A stretch of DNA of 64,000 bases. Source: DASWJZ01 sp963739005 (GTDB lineage: Bacteria > Pseudomonadota > Alphaproteobacteria > Rhizobiales > Afifellaceae). Shown here one piece after another: positions 8,743-16,915 of the stretch. The first letter of the stretch is position 1; every line of letters starts with the position of its first letter. Location: the NCBI GenBank assembly GCA_963739005.1, contig CAVTYQ010000004.1, positions 372,001-436,000 of the forward strand. The letters are read 5' to 3'. Under the pieces are notes generated by a model. That model saw only the letters and a list, made by a program, of their open reading frames with translations. It made no database searches and was not told the origin of the DNA. Both the position numbers and the translations under genes were made by a program.

Positions 8743-8861
8743 GAGCTGACTCTTTAGCGTGCTGCAACAAGGATGCTGCTAGCTTGATCTGCCGCAGCGC
8801 ACAATCGGCAAGAGGCGGTCCGGCTGCAAAGCCTGGGGACACTTCGCCGCTTTCCGGCGCG

Positions 8862-9719
8862 TCAGGCATCCACGGCGATATCCAGCCCCAGATCGAGCGC
8901 ATGGGCGGAATGGGTAAGGGCCCCGGCGGAGATGAAATCGACGCCGGTTGCGGCGATCGCCGCGACGGTGTCGAGCGTGACGCCGCCCGACGCTTCGAGC
9001 ACAACCTTTCCGGCCGCGATGGCGACGGCCTCCCTGAGCGTCGCGGGCGGCATGTTGTCGAGCAGGATCGCGTCGACGCCGGCGGCGAGCGCCTCGCGGA
9101 GCTGGTCGAGTGTGTCGACCTCGACCTCCACCTTCACCAGATGGCCGCAGAACGCCTTGGCGCGGCGGATCGCCTCACCGACGCCGCCGGCGACGGCGAT
9201 GTGGTTGTCCTTGATCAGGATCGCGTCGTCGAGGCCGAAACGATGGTTCGAGCCCCCGCCGCAGCGGACGGCGTACTTTTCGAAGGCGCGAAGCCCGGGG
9301 ATTGTCTTCCGCGTGCAGGTGATCCGGGCCTTCGTCTGCGCGATCGCGTCGGCATAGCGGCGGGTCGCCGTCGCGATGCCGGAGAGATGTGAGAGGAAAT
9401 TGAGCGCCACCCGCTCCGCCGAAAGGATCGCGCGCGCATTGCCGGAGACACGGGCGACGACGGCGCCGCGCTCGATTCGGTCTCCATCCGTAGCTGCCGG
9501 CCTGATTTCGACGGCCGAATCCATCTGGCGGAACGCCTCTTCGGCGAGGGCGAGGCCGGCGATCACACCCGCCTCACGCGCGGCGATGACGCCGGATGCC
9601 ATTGCCTCCGCCGGAATCGTCGCGGCGGAGGTGATGTCGCCGGCGCCCCCCAGATCTTCGGCGAGCGCACGGCTCACCGCCTCAGCCACGAGCGGTGGCG
9701 GGAGCACGGGGAGCATCAT
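8862..9719 (-). CDS. nadC: Nicotinate-nucleotide pyrophosphorylase (quinolinate phosphoribosyltransferase)
   Basis: It converts quinolinate and PRPP to nicotinate mononucleotide with release of CO2, the third step of de novo NAD synthesis. The 285-residue length is typical. An N-terminal half with ALAEDLGGAGDITS is followed by the catalytic barrel with TRKTIPGLRAFEKYAV and CGGGSNHR (substrate phosphate binding) and by LLDNMPP and LEASGGV near the C-terminus. Its ATG overlaps the nadB stop by four bases (ATGA), indicating translational coupling as the last gene of nadABC. Confidence 0.97.
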   Translation of the reverse strand: MMLPVLPPPLVAEAVSRALAEDLGGAGDITSAATIPAEAMASGVIAAREAGVIAGLALAEEAFRQMDSAVEIRPAATDGDRIERGAVVARVSGNARAILSAERVALNFLSHLSGIATATRRYADAIAQTKARITCTRKTIPGLRAFEKYAVRCGGGSNHRFGLDDAILIKDNHIAVAGGVGEAIRRAKAFCGHLVKVEVEVDTLDQLREALAAGVDAILLDNMPPATLREAVAIAAGKVVLEASGGVTLDTVAAIAATGVDFISAGALTHSAHALDLGLDIAVDA

Positions 9720-11316
9720 GAGGCGAGATCGAGCGGGGCGTCCGCCTGCTCGGCGATCGCGTCCGCCTGGTCGAGCGTCATGAAGGTTCGCTTGGCAAAC
9801 TTTGGATCCGGCTCAGGGAAATCCGAGCGGTAGTGCCCGCCGCGGCTTTCCTCGCGTGCGAGCGCGCCGGCCGCGACAAGCCTTGCCGCGATGAGCGCGT
9901 TCCGCGCCTGCGGTCCATGCCGGTGCGACGACAGCTCTTCGATCGTCACCAGCGCCTCGCTCAGGCCGGCGCGGTCGCGCACGACCCCGACGTGCCGGCC
10001 CATAACGGCGCGGAGCCTCTGGATCGCGTGATCGTCCTCGTCGGGTGCGGTCGGCGCTTCGCCCGCAGGAGCGCCGATCCAGTGCGTCATCTTGTGGTTG
10101 GGGAGGAGCCCGTGGATGTCCTCGGCCACGCGCGCTGCGAACACGACCGCTTCGAGGAGCGAGTTGGAGGCGAGACGGTTCGCGCCATGCGCGCCGGTGG
10201 AGGTGACCTCGCCGCAGGCCCACAGCCCGTCGAGCGTCGTCCGCCCGACGCTGTCCACGTGCACGCCGCCCATGTGGTAATGCGCGGCTGGCGCGATCGG
10301 GATCGGCTGCTGCGTCGGGTCGATGCCGGCCTCCATGCAGGCGGCGTAAACGGTCGGGAAGCGCTCCGGAAAGTCCTTGCCGATCGCCTCGCGGCAATCG
10401 AGGAACGCCCCGCGTCCGGTGACCCGCGCCTCGTGCACCCCGCGCGCCACGACATCGCGCGGCGCGAGTTCGCCGTCGGCATGGATGTCGAACATGAAGC
10501 GATGGCCTTGTCTGTCGACGATGATGGCGCCGTCGCCGCGCAGCGCCTCGGTCGCGAGCGGCGCGGGATCGCGACCGACGTCGACGGCGGTCGGATGGAA
10601 CTGCACGAACTCCGGATCGGCGACGAGCGCCCCGGCGCGCGCCGCCATTGCGAGACCCTCGCCGCGCGCTTCCGGCGGATTGGTGGTGACGGCGTAAAGG
10701 TGACCGATGCCGCCCGAGGCAAGCACCACGGCGCGCGTCGAAAGGTGGATGCGGTCGGAGAGCCCGCCGCGCCGGTCGCGCGCCACGAGCCCAGTCACGT
10801 AATAGCCCTCGGCGCGAAGCTGCTCGGCGACATAGCCCTCAAGCACACGGATCGAGGGCGTCCGCCGCACCGCGGCAACGAGCGCTGCCATGATCGCGGC
10901 GCCGGCCATATCCCCCCTGACGCGCACGATGCGGCGCTGCGAATGCGCCGCCTCGCGCGAAAGTTTCAGCGCGCCGTCGAGTTCGCGGTCGAAGGCGACG
11001 CCGTAGCCGAGGAGGTCGTGCACGCGGTCGGCGGCTTCCGCCGCCATGCCGCGCGCGATGCGTTCGTCGACGAGGCCGGCGCCGGCTGCGATCGTGTCGG
11101 CGACATGGCTGTCGATGGTGTCGCCGGTGCCGAGCGCCGCAGCGATCCCGCCTTGTGCCCACGCCGAGGACGCCCCTTCGCCGATCGGCGCCCCGGAAAT
11201 AATGGTGACCGGTCGGGGCGCGAGCTTCAGCGCGCAGAAGAGCCCGGCGAGCCCACCGCCGACGATGACGACGTCGTCGATGCCCTCCCAGGATTCCGGG
11301 GAAAGGGGGAGGGCAT
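9716..11316 (-). CDS. nadB: L-aspartate oxidase, with an apparent one-base frameshift next to its start
   Basis: An FAD enzyme that oxidises L-aspartate to iminoaspartate, which NadA condenses to quinolinate. The frame encodes the Rossmann FAD motif VIVGGGLAGLF, SSAWAQGGIA, ASGGIGHLY, FHPTAVD, HYHMGG and the C-terminal domain, about 530 residues in all. That frame runs back without a stop to the nadA TGA (11318-11320) but has no ATG, GTG or TTG upstream of codon 11047, which lies inside the FAD domain. An ATG at 11316, one base after nadA, is in another frame. One extra C in the C5 run (11305-11309) would join it as MPSPLSPESWEGIDDVVIVGGG. So this is a sequencing or assembly error, a programmed shift, or a broken 5' end. 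Confidence 0.9.
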
Positions 11317-11317
11317 G

Positions 11318-12403
11318 TCAGCTCTTCAGGTTCACCATCCGCTCGACGGCGCGGCGTGCTCTTGCCGCGACGAGCGGATCGACCAGGACTTCCTCCTGCA
11401 TGAAAAGGAGCGAGTTGAGGATCTTCGGAAGCTGGATGCGCTTCATGTGCGGGCAGAGATTGCAGGGCCGCACAAATTCGACCGAGGGCGCTTCGGAAGC
11501 AACATTGTCGGCCATCGAGCATTCCGTGACCATCAGCACCTTCTTCGGATGCTGCGTCTTCACCCAGCCGATCATCTTCGCCGTCGAACCGGTGAAGTCC
11601 GCCTCTTCGATCACGTCGGGCGGACACTCCGGGTGAGCGATGATCTTGATCGACGGATCCGCCTCGCGATAGGCGCGAAGCTCCGCGCCTGAGAAGCGCT
11701 CGTGCACCTCGCAGGCGCCATGCCACGCGATGATCTCCACGTCGGTCTGCGAGGCGACCCACTTCGCGAGATAGCGGTCGGGGAGGAAGATCACGCGCTT
11801 GGCGTTGAGCGATTCCACCACCTCGACCGCGTTCGACGAGGTGCAGCAGATGTCGACTTCGGCTTTCACCTCGGCGCTCGTGTTGACGTAGGCGACGACG
11901 GGAACGCTGGGATAGGCGTCGCGCAGCCGGCGCACGTCTTCGCCCGTGATCGAGGCGGCGAGCGAGCAGCCGGCGCGGCTGTCAGGAATAAGCACCGTCT
12001 TGTCAGGGCAGAGGATCTTCGAGGTCTCCGCCATGAAGTGGACACCGCACTGGACGATCACTTCCGCGTCGGTGCGCGCCGCCTCCTGGGCGAGTTGCAA
12101 GGAGTCGCCGACGATGTCGGCCACGCAGTGGTAGATTTCCGGGGTCTGATAATTGTGCGCGAGGATGACGGCGTTCCGCTCCTGCTTCAATGCGTTGATC
12201 GCGTGGATCGTCGGCGCGAAGGTCGGCCATTCGATCGCCGGGATGACGTTGCGCACCTTCTCGTAGAGCGGCGCCGTCGCGGCAGCGATTTCGGGCGTGT
12301 AGGCGAGATTTGGACGCGGTAGCGCAGGAAAGCGGGTTCGCTTCTCCGCTGTGCTGCGGCCGCTTTCGACGCGCTCCGTCTCAACGCTCTGCAGGAACCC
12401 CAT
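11318..12403 (-). CDS. nadA: Quinolinate synthase
   Basis: A 4Fe-4S enzyme that condenses iminoaspartate with dihydroxyacetone phosphate to quinolinate. At 361 residues it carries AHNYQTPEIYHC, QCGVHFMAETSKIL with the first conserved Cys, HPECPPDV, and the C-terminal CNLCPHMKRI in which the remaining ligand Cys lies. It is first gene of nadABC; its TGA is one base from the presumed nadB ATG. A perfect palindrome overlies its promoter 15-39 bp upstream, pointing to control by an NAD-responsive repressor, and a NadQ-type regulator is encoded at 30473-31462. Confidence 0.97.
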   Translation of the reverse strand: MGFLQSVETERVESGRSTAEKRTRFPALPRPNLAYTPEIAAATAPLYEKVRNVIPAIEWPTFAPTIHAINALKQERNAVILAHNYQTPEIYHCVADIVGDSLQLAQEAARTDAEVIVQCGVHFMAETSKILCPDKTVLIPDSRAGCSLAASITGEDVRRLRDAYPSVPVVAYVNTSAEVKAEVDICCTSSNAVEVVESLNAKRVIFLPDRYLAKWVASQTDVEIIAWHGACEVHERFSGAELRAYREADPSIKIIAHPECPPDVIEEADFTGSTAKMIGWVKTQHPKKVLMVTECSMADNVASEAPSVEFVRPCNLCPHMKRIQLPKILNSLLFMQEEVLVDPLVAARARRAVERMVNLKS

Positions 12404-12417
12404 CGCGTCCTCCTCGG

Positions 12418-12442
12418 TATTATACTCAGAATGAGTATAATA
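12418..12442 (-). promoter_or_regulatory. Probable NadQ operator in the nadABC promoter
   Basis: Perfect 11-bp arms TATTATACTCA (12418-12428) and TGAGTATAATA (12432-12442) flank a 3-base centre. The minus-strand -10 hexamer TATAAT (12424-12419) lies inside the arm nearer nadA, and TTGGAC (12450-12445) is a possible -35 at a long 20-base spacing. Bound protein would block polymerase. Assignment to NadQ rests on position and on the nadQ gene in this window. Confidence 0.75.
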
Positions 12443-12636
12443 GGGTCCAAAGAAAACCGGCGACTGCCGGACGGAGGCTACATAAAGCTGTCATCCGCCC
12501 ATTTCAAGCGGTTAACGAATCAGCTTGCGGCATTTCGTTCAGTACCGGCTGAAGGAATGGATCAGAAAGATGAATGCCATCGATTGAACGAAGCTGCGCT
12601 AGAAGGATCGTCAATTCGCGATCAAAGAGTGTCGCC

Positions 12637-13872
12637 ATGGCCGCCCCCGCACAAACCGCAACGCGCTTGGTCGCCGTGGCTCTGCCGCTCCTGATTGTCG
12701 CCGGCTGCCTGATCTCGCTGCTCTCCTTCGGGCCGCGTTCGATCATGGGACTTTTCCTCACGCCGATGACGGAAGCGCGCGGCTGGAGCCGCGAGATTTT
12801 CGCGCTCTCGATCGCCATCCAGAACATCGTGTGGGGATTTGGCCAGCCGCTCGCCGGGGCACTCGCCGACCGTTACGGCTCCGGCCGTGTGCTGGCGGGG
12901 GGCGGCTTCATCTACGCGGCTGGAGTCGCCCTGGCCGCCTGGGCTCCGAGCCCGCTCTGGCTTGACCTCTCAATCGGCGTGCTGATGGGGCTCGGCATGG
13001 CGGCCGCCTCGTTCTCGATCGTGCTCGCCGCGTTCGGCCGGCGCGTGCCGGCGGAGAAGCGTTCGATCGTCTTCGGCATCGGCACGGCCGCGGGCTCCAT
13101 GGGCCAGTTCGTCTTCGCGCCGCTCGGCCAGACGCTGATCCAGACATTCGGCTGGGCAGAGGCTCTGTCGATCCTCGCCGCGATGATGCTTGCGATTCCA
13201 GTGCTCTCGCTGGCGCTCGCGGGAAAGCCCGGAGTTGTGGGACAGACGATGCGCGACCAGAGCGTCGGCGAGGCCCTCTCCGAGGCGTTCGCGCATCGGA
13301 GCTACCTGCTTCTGACCGCCGGCTTCTTCGTCTGCGGATTCCACGTCGCCTTCATCGCCGCGCATCTCCCCGCCTTCATCGTCGATCGCGGGCTCGATGC
13401 GCGGATCGGCGCCTGGGCGCTCGCGTTGATCGGGCTCTTCAATGTCATGGGATCGCTAGCGTCGGGGTGGATCGGCCAGAACCACTCGAAGCCGGCCTTC
13501 CTGTCGCTCATCTATCTCTCCCGCGCCGTGGTGATCACGCTCTTCGTGCTCCTGCCGACGACGCCCGTCACCGTGCTCGTCTTCGCCGCCACGATCGGCC
13601 TCCTCTGGCTCTCCACGGTTCCGCCGACCTCGGGCCTGGTCGCCATCATGTTCGGACCGAAGCACATGGCTCTGCTGATGGGGATCGTATTCCTGTCGCA
13701 TCAGGTCGGCGCCTTCCTCGGTGTGTGGCTCGGCGGCGTGCTCTACGACCGGACCGGCTCCTACGATGTCGTGTGGTGGCTCGGCGTGGCGCTCGGCATA
13801 TTCGCCGCGATCGTGCACTGGCCGATCAAGGAGGCGCCCGCCTACGAGGTGCCGGCGGCGCTTCCGGCGTAG
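12637..13872 (+). CDS. MFS transporter
   Basis: A cytoplasmic-membrane secondary transporter with about 12 hydrophobic segments. The loop between helices 2 and 3 reads GALADRYGSGRVLAGGG, the classical MFS motif. The protein resembles the oxalate/monocarboxylate-type branch, but the substrate cannot be read from sequence. The ATG at 12637 was chosen over an upstream in-frame start at 12574 because it leaves a short hydrophilic tail before the first helix (VAVALPLLIVAGCLISLL). It is divergent from nadABC and shares the 233-bp gap holding the NAD operator, so a link to NAD precursors is possible but unsupported. 411 residues. Confidence 0.85.
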   Translation: MAAPAQTATRLVAVALPLLIVAGCLISLLSFGPRSIMGLFLTPMTEARGWSREIFALSIAIQNIVWGFGQPLAGALADRYGSGRVLAGGGFIYAAGVALAAWAPSPLWLDLSIGVLMGLGMAAASFSIVLAAFGRRVPAEKRSIVFGIGTAAGSMGQFVFAPLGQTLIQTFGWAEALSILAAMMLAIPVLSLALAGKPGVVGQTMRDQSVGEALSEAFAHRSYLLLTAGFFVCGFHVAFIAAHLPAFIVDRGLDARIGAWALALIGLFNVMGSLASGWIGQNHSKPAFLSLIYLSRAVVITLFVLLPTTPVTVLVFAATIGLLWLSTVPPTSGLVAIMFGPKHMALLMGIVFLSHQVGAFLGVWLGGVLYDRTGSYDVVWWLGVALGIFAAIVHWPIKEAPAYEVPAALPA

Positions 13873-13922
13873 GGTTGCGGCTTCCGTGTTGCCGCGCCAT
13901 GAAGGCGCGGACAGGAGGCCGT

Positions 13923-14921
13923 ATGTCCGCAGCAGAAACCTTCAAAGCCCTCGTCGTCGACCGCGACGCGGAAAAGCATCAGTTCGTCGAAGTCCGCGAC
14001 TTGACGCTCGCCGACCTGATGGAGGGCGACGTCGTCGTCCGCGTCAGTCATTCCACCGTCAACTACAAAGACGGGCTCGCCATTACCGGAAAGCTTCCGG
14101 TGGTGCGCCGCTTCCCCATGATCCCAGGCATCGACTTCGTCGGCGAGGTGGTCGCGTCCGAGAATCCCGACTTCAAGCCGGGTGACCACGTGATCCTGAA
14201 CGGCTGGGGTGTCGGCGAGGGGCACTACGGCGCCTACGCCAAATATGCGCGCGTGAAGGGCGAGTGGCTGATCCGGAAGCCGGACGGGATGTCGTCCGCC
14301 GACGCGATGGCGATCGGCACCGCCGGCTACACGGCGATGCTTTGCGTGATCGCGCTTGAGCGCCACGGCATCGCGCCGAAGAGCGGACCGGTCGTGGTGA
14401 CGGGTGCTGCGGGCGGCGTCGGCTCGGTCGCCGTCGCGCTGCTGAAGAAGCTCGGCTACCACGTTGTCGCCGTGACCGGACGCGCCGCGGAGGCGGACTA
14501 TCTGAAGGGCCTCGGGGCGGCCGAGATCGTCGACCGCGAGGAGCTCGTGAATCCCGCGAAGCTGCTCGACAAGGAGCGCTGGATCGGCGCTATCGACACC
14601 GTTGGCGCGAACGTGCTCGCCAACGTCATCGCCATGACCAAGGCGGGCGGCGCGGTCGCCGCCTGCGGCAACGCCGGCGGCATGGGCCTCTCCACCTCGG
14701 TCGCGCCGTTCATCCTGCGCGGCGTGTCGCTGATCGGCATCAACTCCGTCACGCAGCCGCGCCCGGCGCGCGAGGAAGCGTGGGCCCGGCTCGTGCGCGA
14801 CCTCGACCGCGACAAGCTCGAAGCGATGATGACGACCATCGGCTTCGATCAGATCCGCGACGCGGCGGAGAGGATCGTGGAGGGCAAGGTGCGCGGCCGC
14901 GTCGTTGTCGCGATCGGCTGA
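13923..14921 (+). CDS. acuI: YhdH/AcuI-family NADPH-dependent acryloyl-CoA reductase or quinone oxidoreductase
   Basis: A medium-chain dehydrogenase/reductase without catalytic zinc, probably reducing acryloyl-CoA to propionyl-CoA with NADPH. Visible are STVNYKDGLAITGK, PMIPGIDFVGEV, the nucleotide-binding VTGAAGGVGSVAVALL (about residues 159-174), and the family C-terminus RIVEGKVRGRVVV. At 332 residues it has the expected length. The ATG at 13923 has AGGAGG six bases upstream; an earlier in-frame ATG at 13902 lacks one. It follows the MFS gene by 50 bp on the same strand. The exact substrate is inferred from the family. Confidence 0.87.
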   Translation: MSAAETFKALVVDRDAEKHQFVEVRDLTLADLMEGDVVVRVSHSTVNYKDGLAITGKLPVVRRFPMIPGIDFVGEVVASENPDFKPGDHVILNGWGVGEGHYGAYAKYARVKGEWLIRKPDGMSSADAMAIGTAGYTAMLCVIALERHGIAPKSGPVVVTGAAGGVGSVAVALLKKLGYHVVAVTGRAAEADYLKGLGAAEIVDREELVNPAKLLDKERWIGAIDTVGANVLANVIAMTKAGGAVAACGNAGGMGLSTSVAPFILRGVSLIGINSVTQPRPAREEAWARLVRDLDRDKLEAMMTTIGFDQIRDAAERIVEGKVRGRVVVAIG

Positions 14922-15020
14922 ACGTCCGGGCCGCGTATAGGCCTCGCCGCGCGTCGCCGACTGGACTACCCTAGGTCCGCATGGACCACGCGCGAGTTCG
15001 AGCGGCGTCTTTCGGCGATC

Positions 15021-16910
15021 ATGATCGCCGACGTCGTGGGCTATTCGCGCATGGTGGAGGCCGACGAAGCGACGACGCTGGCGGCGGTCAGGACGCTCCG
15101 CACCCGGATCATCGAGCCGCTCACGGCCGAGCAGAAAGGGCGCATCGTCAAGCTCACCGGCGACGGCGTGCTCGCCGAGTTCGGCTCGGTCGTCGAGGCG
15201 GTGACCTGCGCCGTCGCGATCCAGCGAAGGATAGCGGCGGAACAGGCGGACGCTCCACCCAACAGGCGCATCCTCTTCCGCATAGGCATCAACCTCGGCG
15301 ACGTGGTGGTGGAGCCCGACGATATCTACGGCGACGCCGTCAACGTGGCGGCGCGGCTCGAACCGCTCGCCGAGCCGGGCGGGATCCTGATCTCCGGCAC
15401 CGCTTTCGATCACATGCAAGGCACGCTTGGCCTGCCGCTGGACGACATGGGCGAGCAGCACCTGAAGAACATCGCGCGTCCGGTCCGCGCCTATGCCGTC
15501 CGCCTTGACGGCTCCGAGCGGCCGGTGAGGCAGAGGCGGACGCGATGGACGTGGCTCGCGCCGGCTGCCGTGGCCGCGGCGATCGTCGCCCTAGGCGCCG
15601 GCGGCGCGGCGTTCTACTGGTGGCCGAGCGCTTCCCCCCTTCAGACGGTCAAGCCGTCGATTGCGGTCATCCCTTTTCAGAATCTTGGCGGCGACGCCGC
15701 GACCGGGCGGCTTGCGGACGGGCTGACGGATGACGTCATCACCGACCTCGCGCGCTACCGCGACTTCGACATCATCGCGCGGAACTCGGTCGACACCTAC
15801 CGCGACAAGGCGACCGACGTTCGCCAGATCGGCAAGGACCTGAATGTCCGCTACGTCCTCGAAGGGTCGATTCAGCGCGATCGCGACCGCATCCGCGTGA
15901 ATGCCCAGCTGATCGACACCACGACGGCGGCGCACATCTGGTCAGAGCGGTGGGACCGTCCGGCGGAGGACGTTTTCGCCGTGCAGTCGGAGGTCTCCGA
16001 ACATACGGCGAGCGCCGTGGCCGGGTCGGACCTGCTCCTCGCGGACATGCAGGCGGCGGCGCTCCGCAAGCGCCCCGGCGACCTGCAGGCCTACGACCTG
16101 ACCGTGATGGCTTACGAATCCTTCCTCAAGGGCACCGAGGCCGACACCCGGCAAGGGATTGCCCAGGCCGACAGGGCGATCGCGCGCGATCCCGACTTTG
16201 CCCGCGCTTACGTGCAGAAGGCGTGGCTGATCCAGGACCTGGCGAAATACGAGAAGAACTGGAACGCCGCGTCGGCCGAGATGGAGCGCCTGGCGCGGAC
16301 CGCGATCCGCCTCGATCCCTACGATGCGAACGGCCATATCCTGCTAGCCTGGACACTCGCGACACTCGACAAGAACGACGAGGCCATGGTCGAGACGGAG
16401 CGCGCGCTCGAGCTCAACCCGAGCTCGGCCGACGTCTTGAACATGGCCGCCGACACGATGTCGTTCCTCGGCAAGCCGGAAGACGGGGCGGCGATGTGTG
16501 ACCGCTCCTTTCGCCTGAACCCGACGCCGCCCGATTGGTACTATGCGGACTGCGTGACCGATTTCTATTTCGTGGGGCGCTATCAGGAAGCGGTCACCGC
16601 CGTCGAGCGGGGCGCGGCGTCAACGGAGCCCGATCCGCCGATGCTGGTGCTCAAAGCCGCGAGCGAAGCCGAGCTCGGCCGGACCAGAGCCGCCACCGCG
16701 ACGCTCGCGGCGCTGAACAGCCTCTATCCCGACGTCTCCTTCGAGTGGCTGCTCAACACCGGTTGGAATTTTTCGCGGCCCGAGGACCAGAAGAGGATCC
16801 TGGAATCGTCACGCAAGGCGGGGCTCCGCATCTGCGCGTCGGCCGACGAGCTGACGAATGTCGCAGCGCCGAAGCGCCTGCCTGAGTGCGGCGGCGGAAC
16901 GGCGGAGTAG
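15021..16910 (+). CDS. Class III adenylate/guanylate cyclase with membrane segment and TPR region
   Basis: A probable nucleotide cyclase or cyclase-derived sensor. In order: a class III catalytic domain (residues 1-165) with IADVVGYSRM (metal Asp), KLTGDGVLAEF (second metal Asp) and DAVNVAARLE; one transmembrane helix (about 178-203); a TolB-like domain (KPSIAVIPFQNL ... LADGLTDDVITDLAR ... YVLEGSIQR); and C-terminal TPR repeats. The architecture is common in rhizobia. The ATG at 15021 drops the first conserved strand, because in-frame codons upstream read TREFERRLSAI without ATG, GTG or TTG. A rare start (CTG at 14961) or an indel may be involved. Base or ATP/GTP preference is not assigned. 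Confidence 0.85.
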   Translation: MIADVVGYSRMVEADEATTLAAVRTLRTRIIEPLTAEQKGRIVKLTGDGVLAEFGSVVEAVTCAVAIQRRIAAEQADAPPNRRILFRIGINLGDVVVEPDDIYGDAVNVAARLEPLAEPGGILISGTAFDHMQGTLGLPLDDMGEQHLKNIARPVRAYAVRLDGSERPVRQRRTRWTWLAPAAVAAAIVALGAGGAAFYWWPSASPLQTVKPSIAVIPFQNLGGDAATGRLADGLTDDVITDLARYRDFDIIARNSVDTYRDKATDVRQIGKDLNVRYVLEGSIQRDRDRIRVNAQLIDTTTAAHIWSERWDRPAEDVFAVQSEVSEHTASAVAGSDLLLADMQAAALRKRPGDLQAYDLTVMAYESFLKGTEADTRQGIAQADRAIARDPDFARAYVQKAWLIQDLAKYEKNWNAASAEMERLARTAIRLDPYDANGHILLAWTLATLDKNDEAMVETERALELNPSSADVLNMAADTMSFLGKPEDGAAMCDRSFRLNPTPPDWYYADCVTDFYFVGRYQEAVTAVERGAASTEPDPPMLVLKAASEAELGRTRAATATLAALNSLYPDVSFEWLLNTGWNFSRPEDQKRILESSRKAGLRICASADELTNVAAPKRLPECGGGTAE

Positions 16911-16915
16911 ACGCG

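Noticed and set aside
6835..8757. 640-codon open frame on the plus strand opposite ppdK
   Set aside because: It mirrors the ppdK codons; the His/Arg/Asp-rich low-complexity product has no recognisable domain. A G/C-rich third position in ppdK explains it.
9833..11692. 619-codon open frame antisense to nadB and nadA
   Set aside because: Arg/His-rich product with no motifs, antisense to clearly real enzymes.
14981..15508. Frame starting at ATG 14981
   Set aside because: Out of frame with the cyclase motifs; its product is Arg-rich and motif-free.
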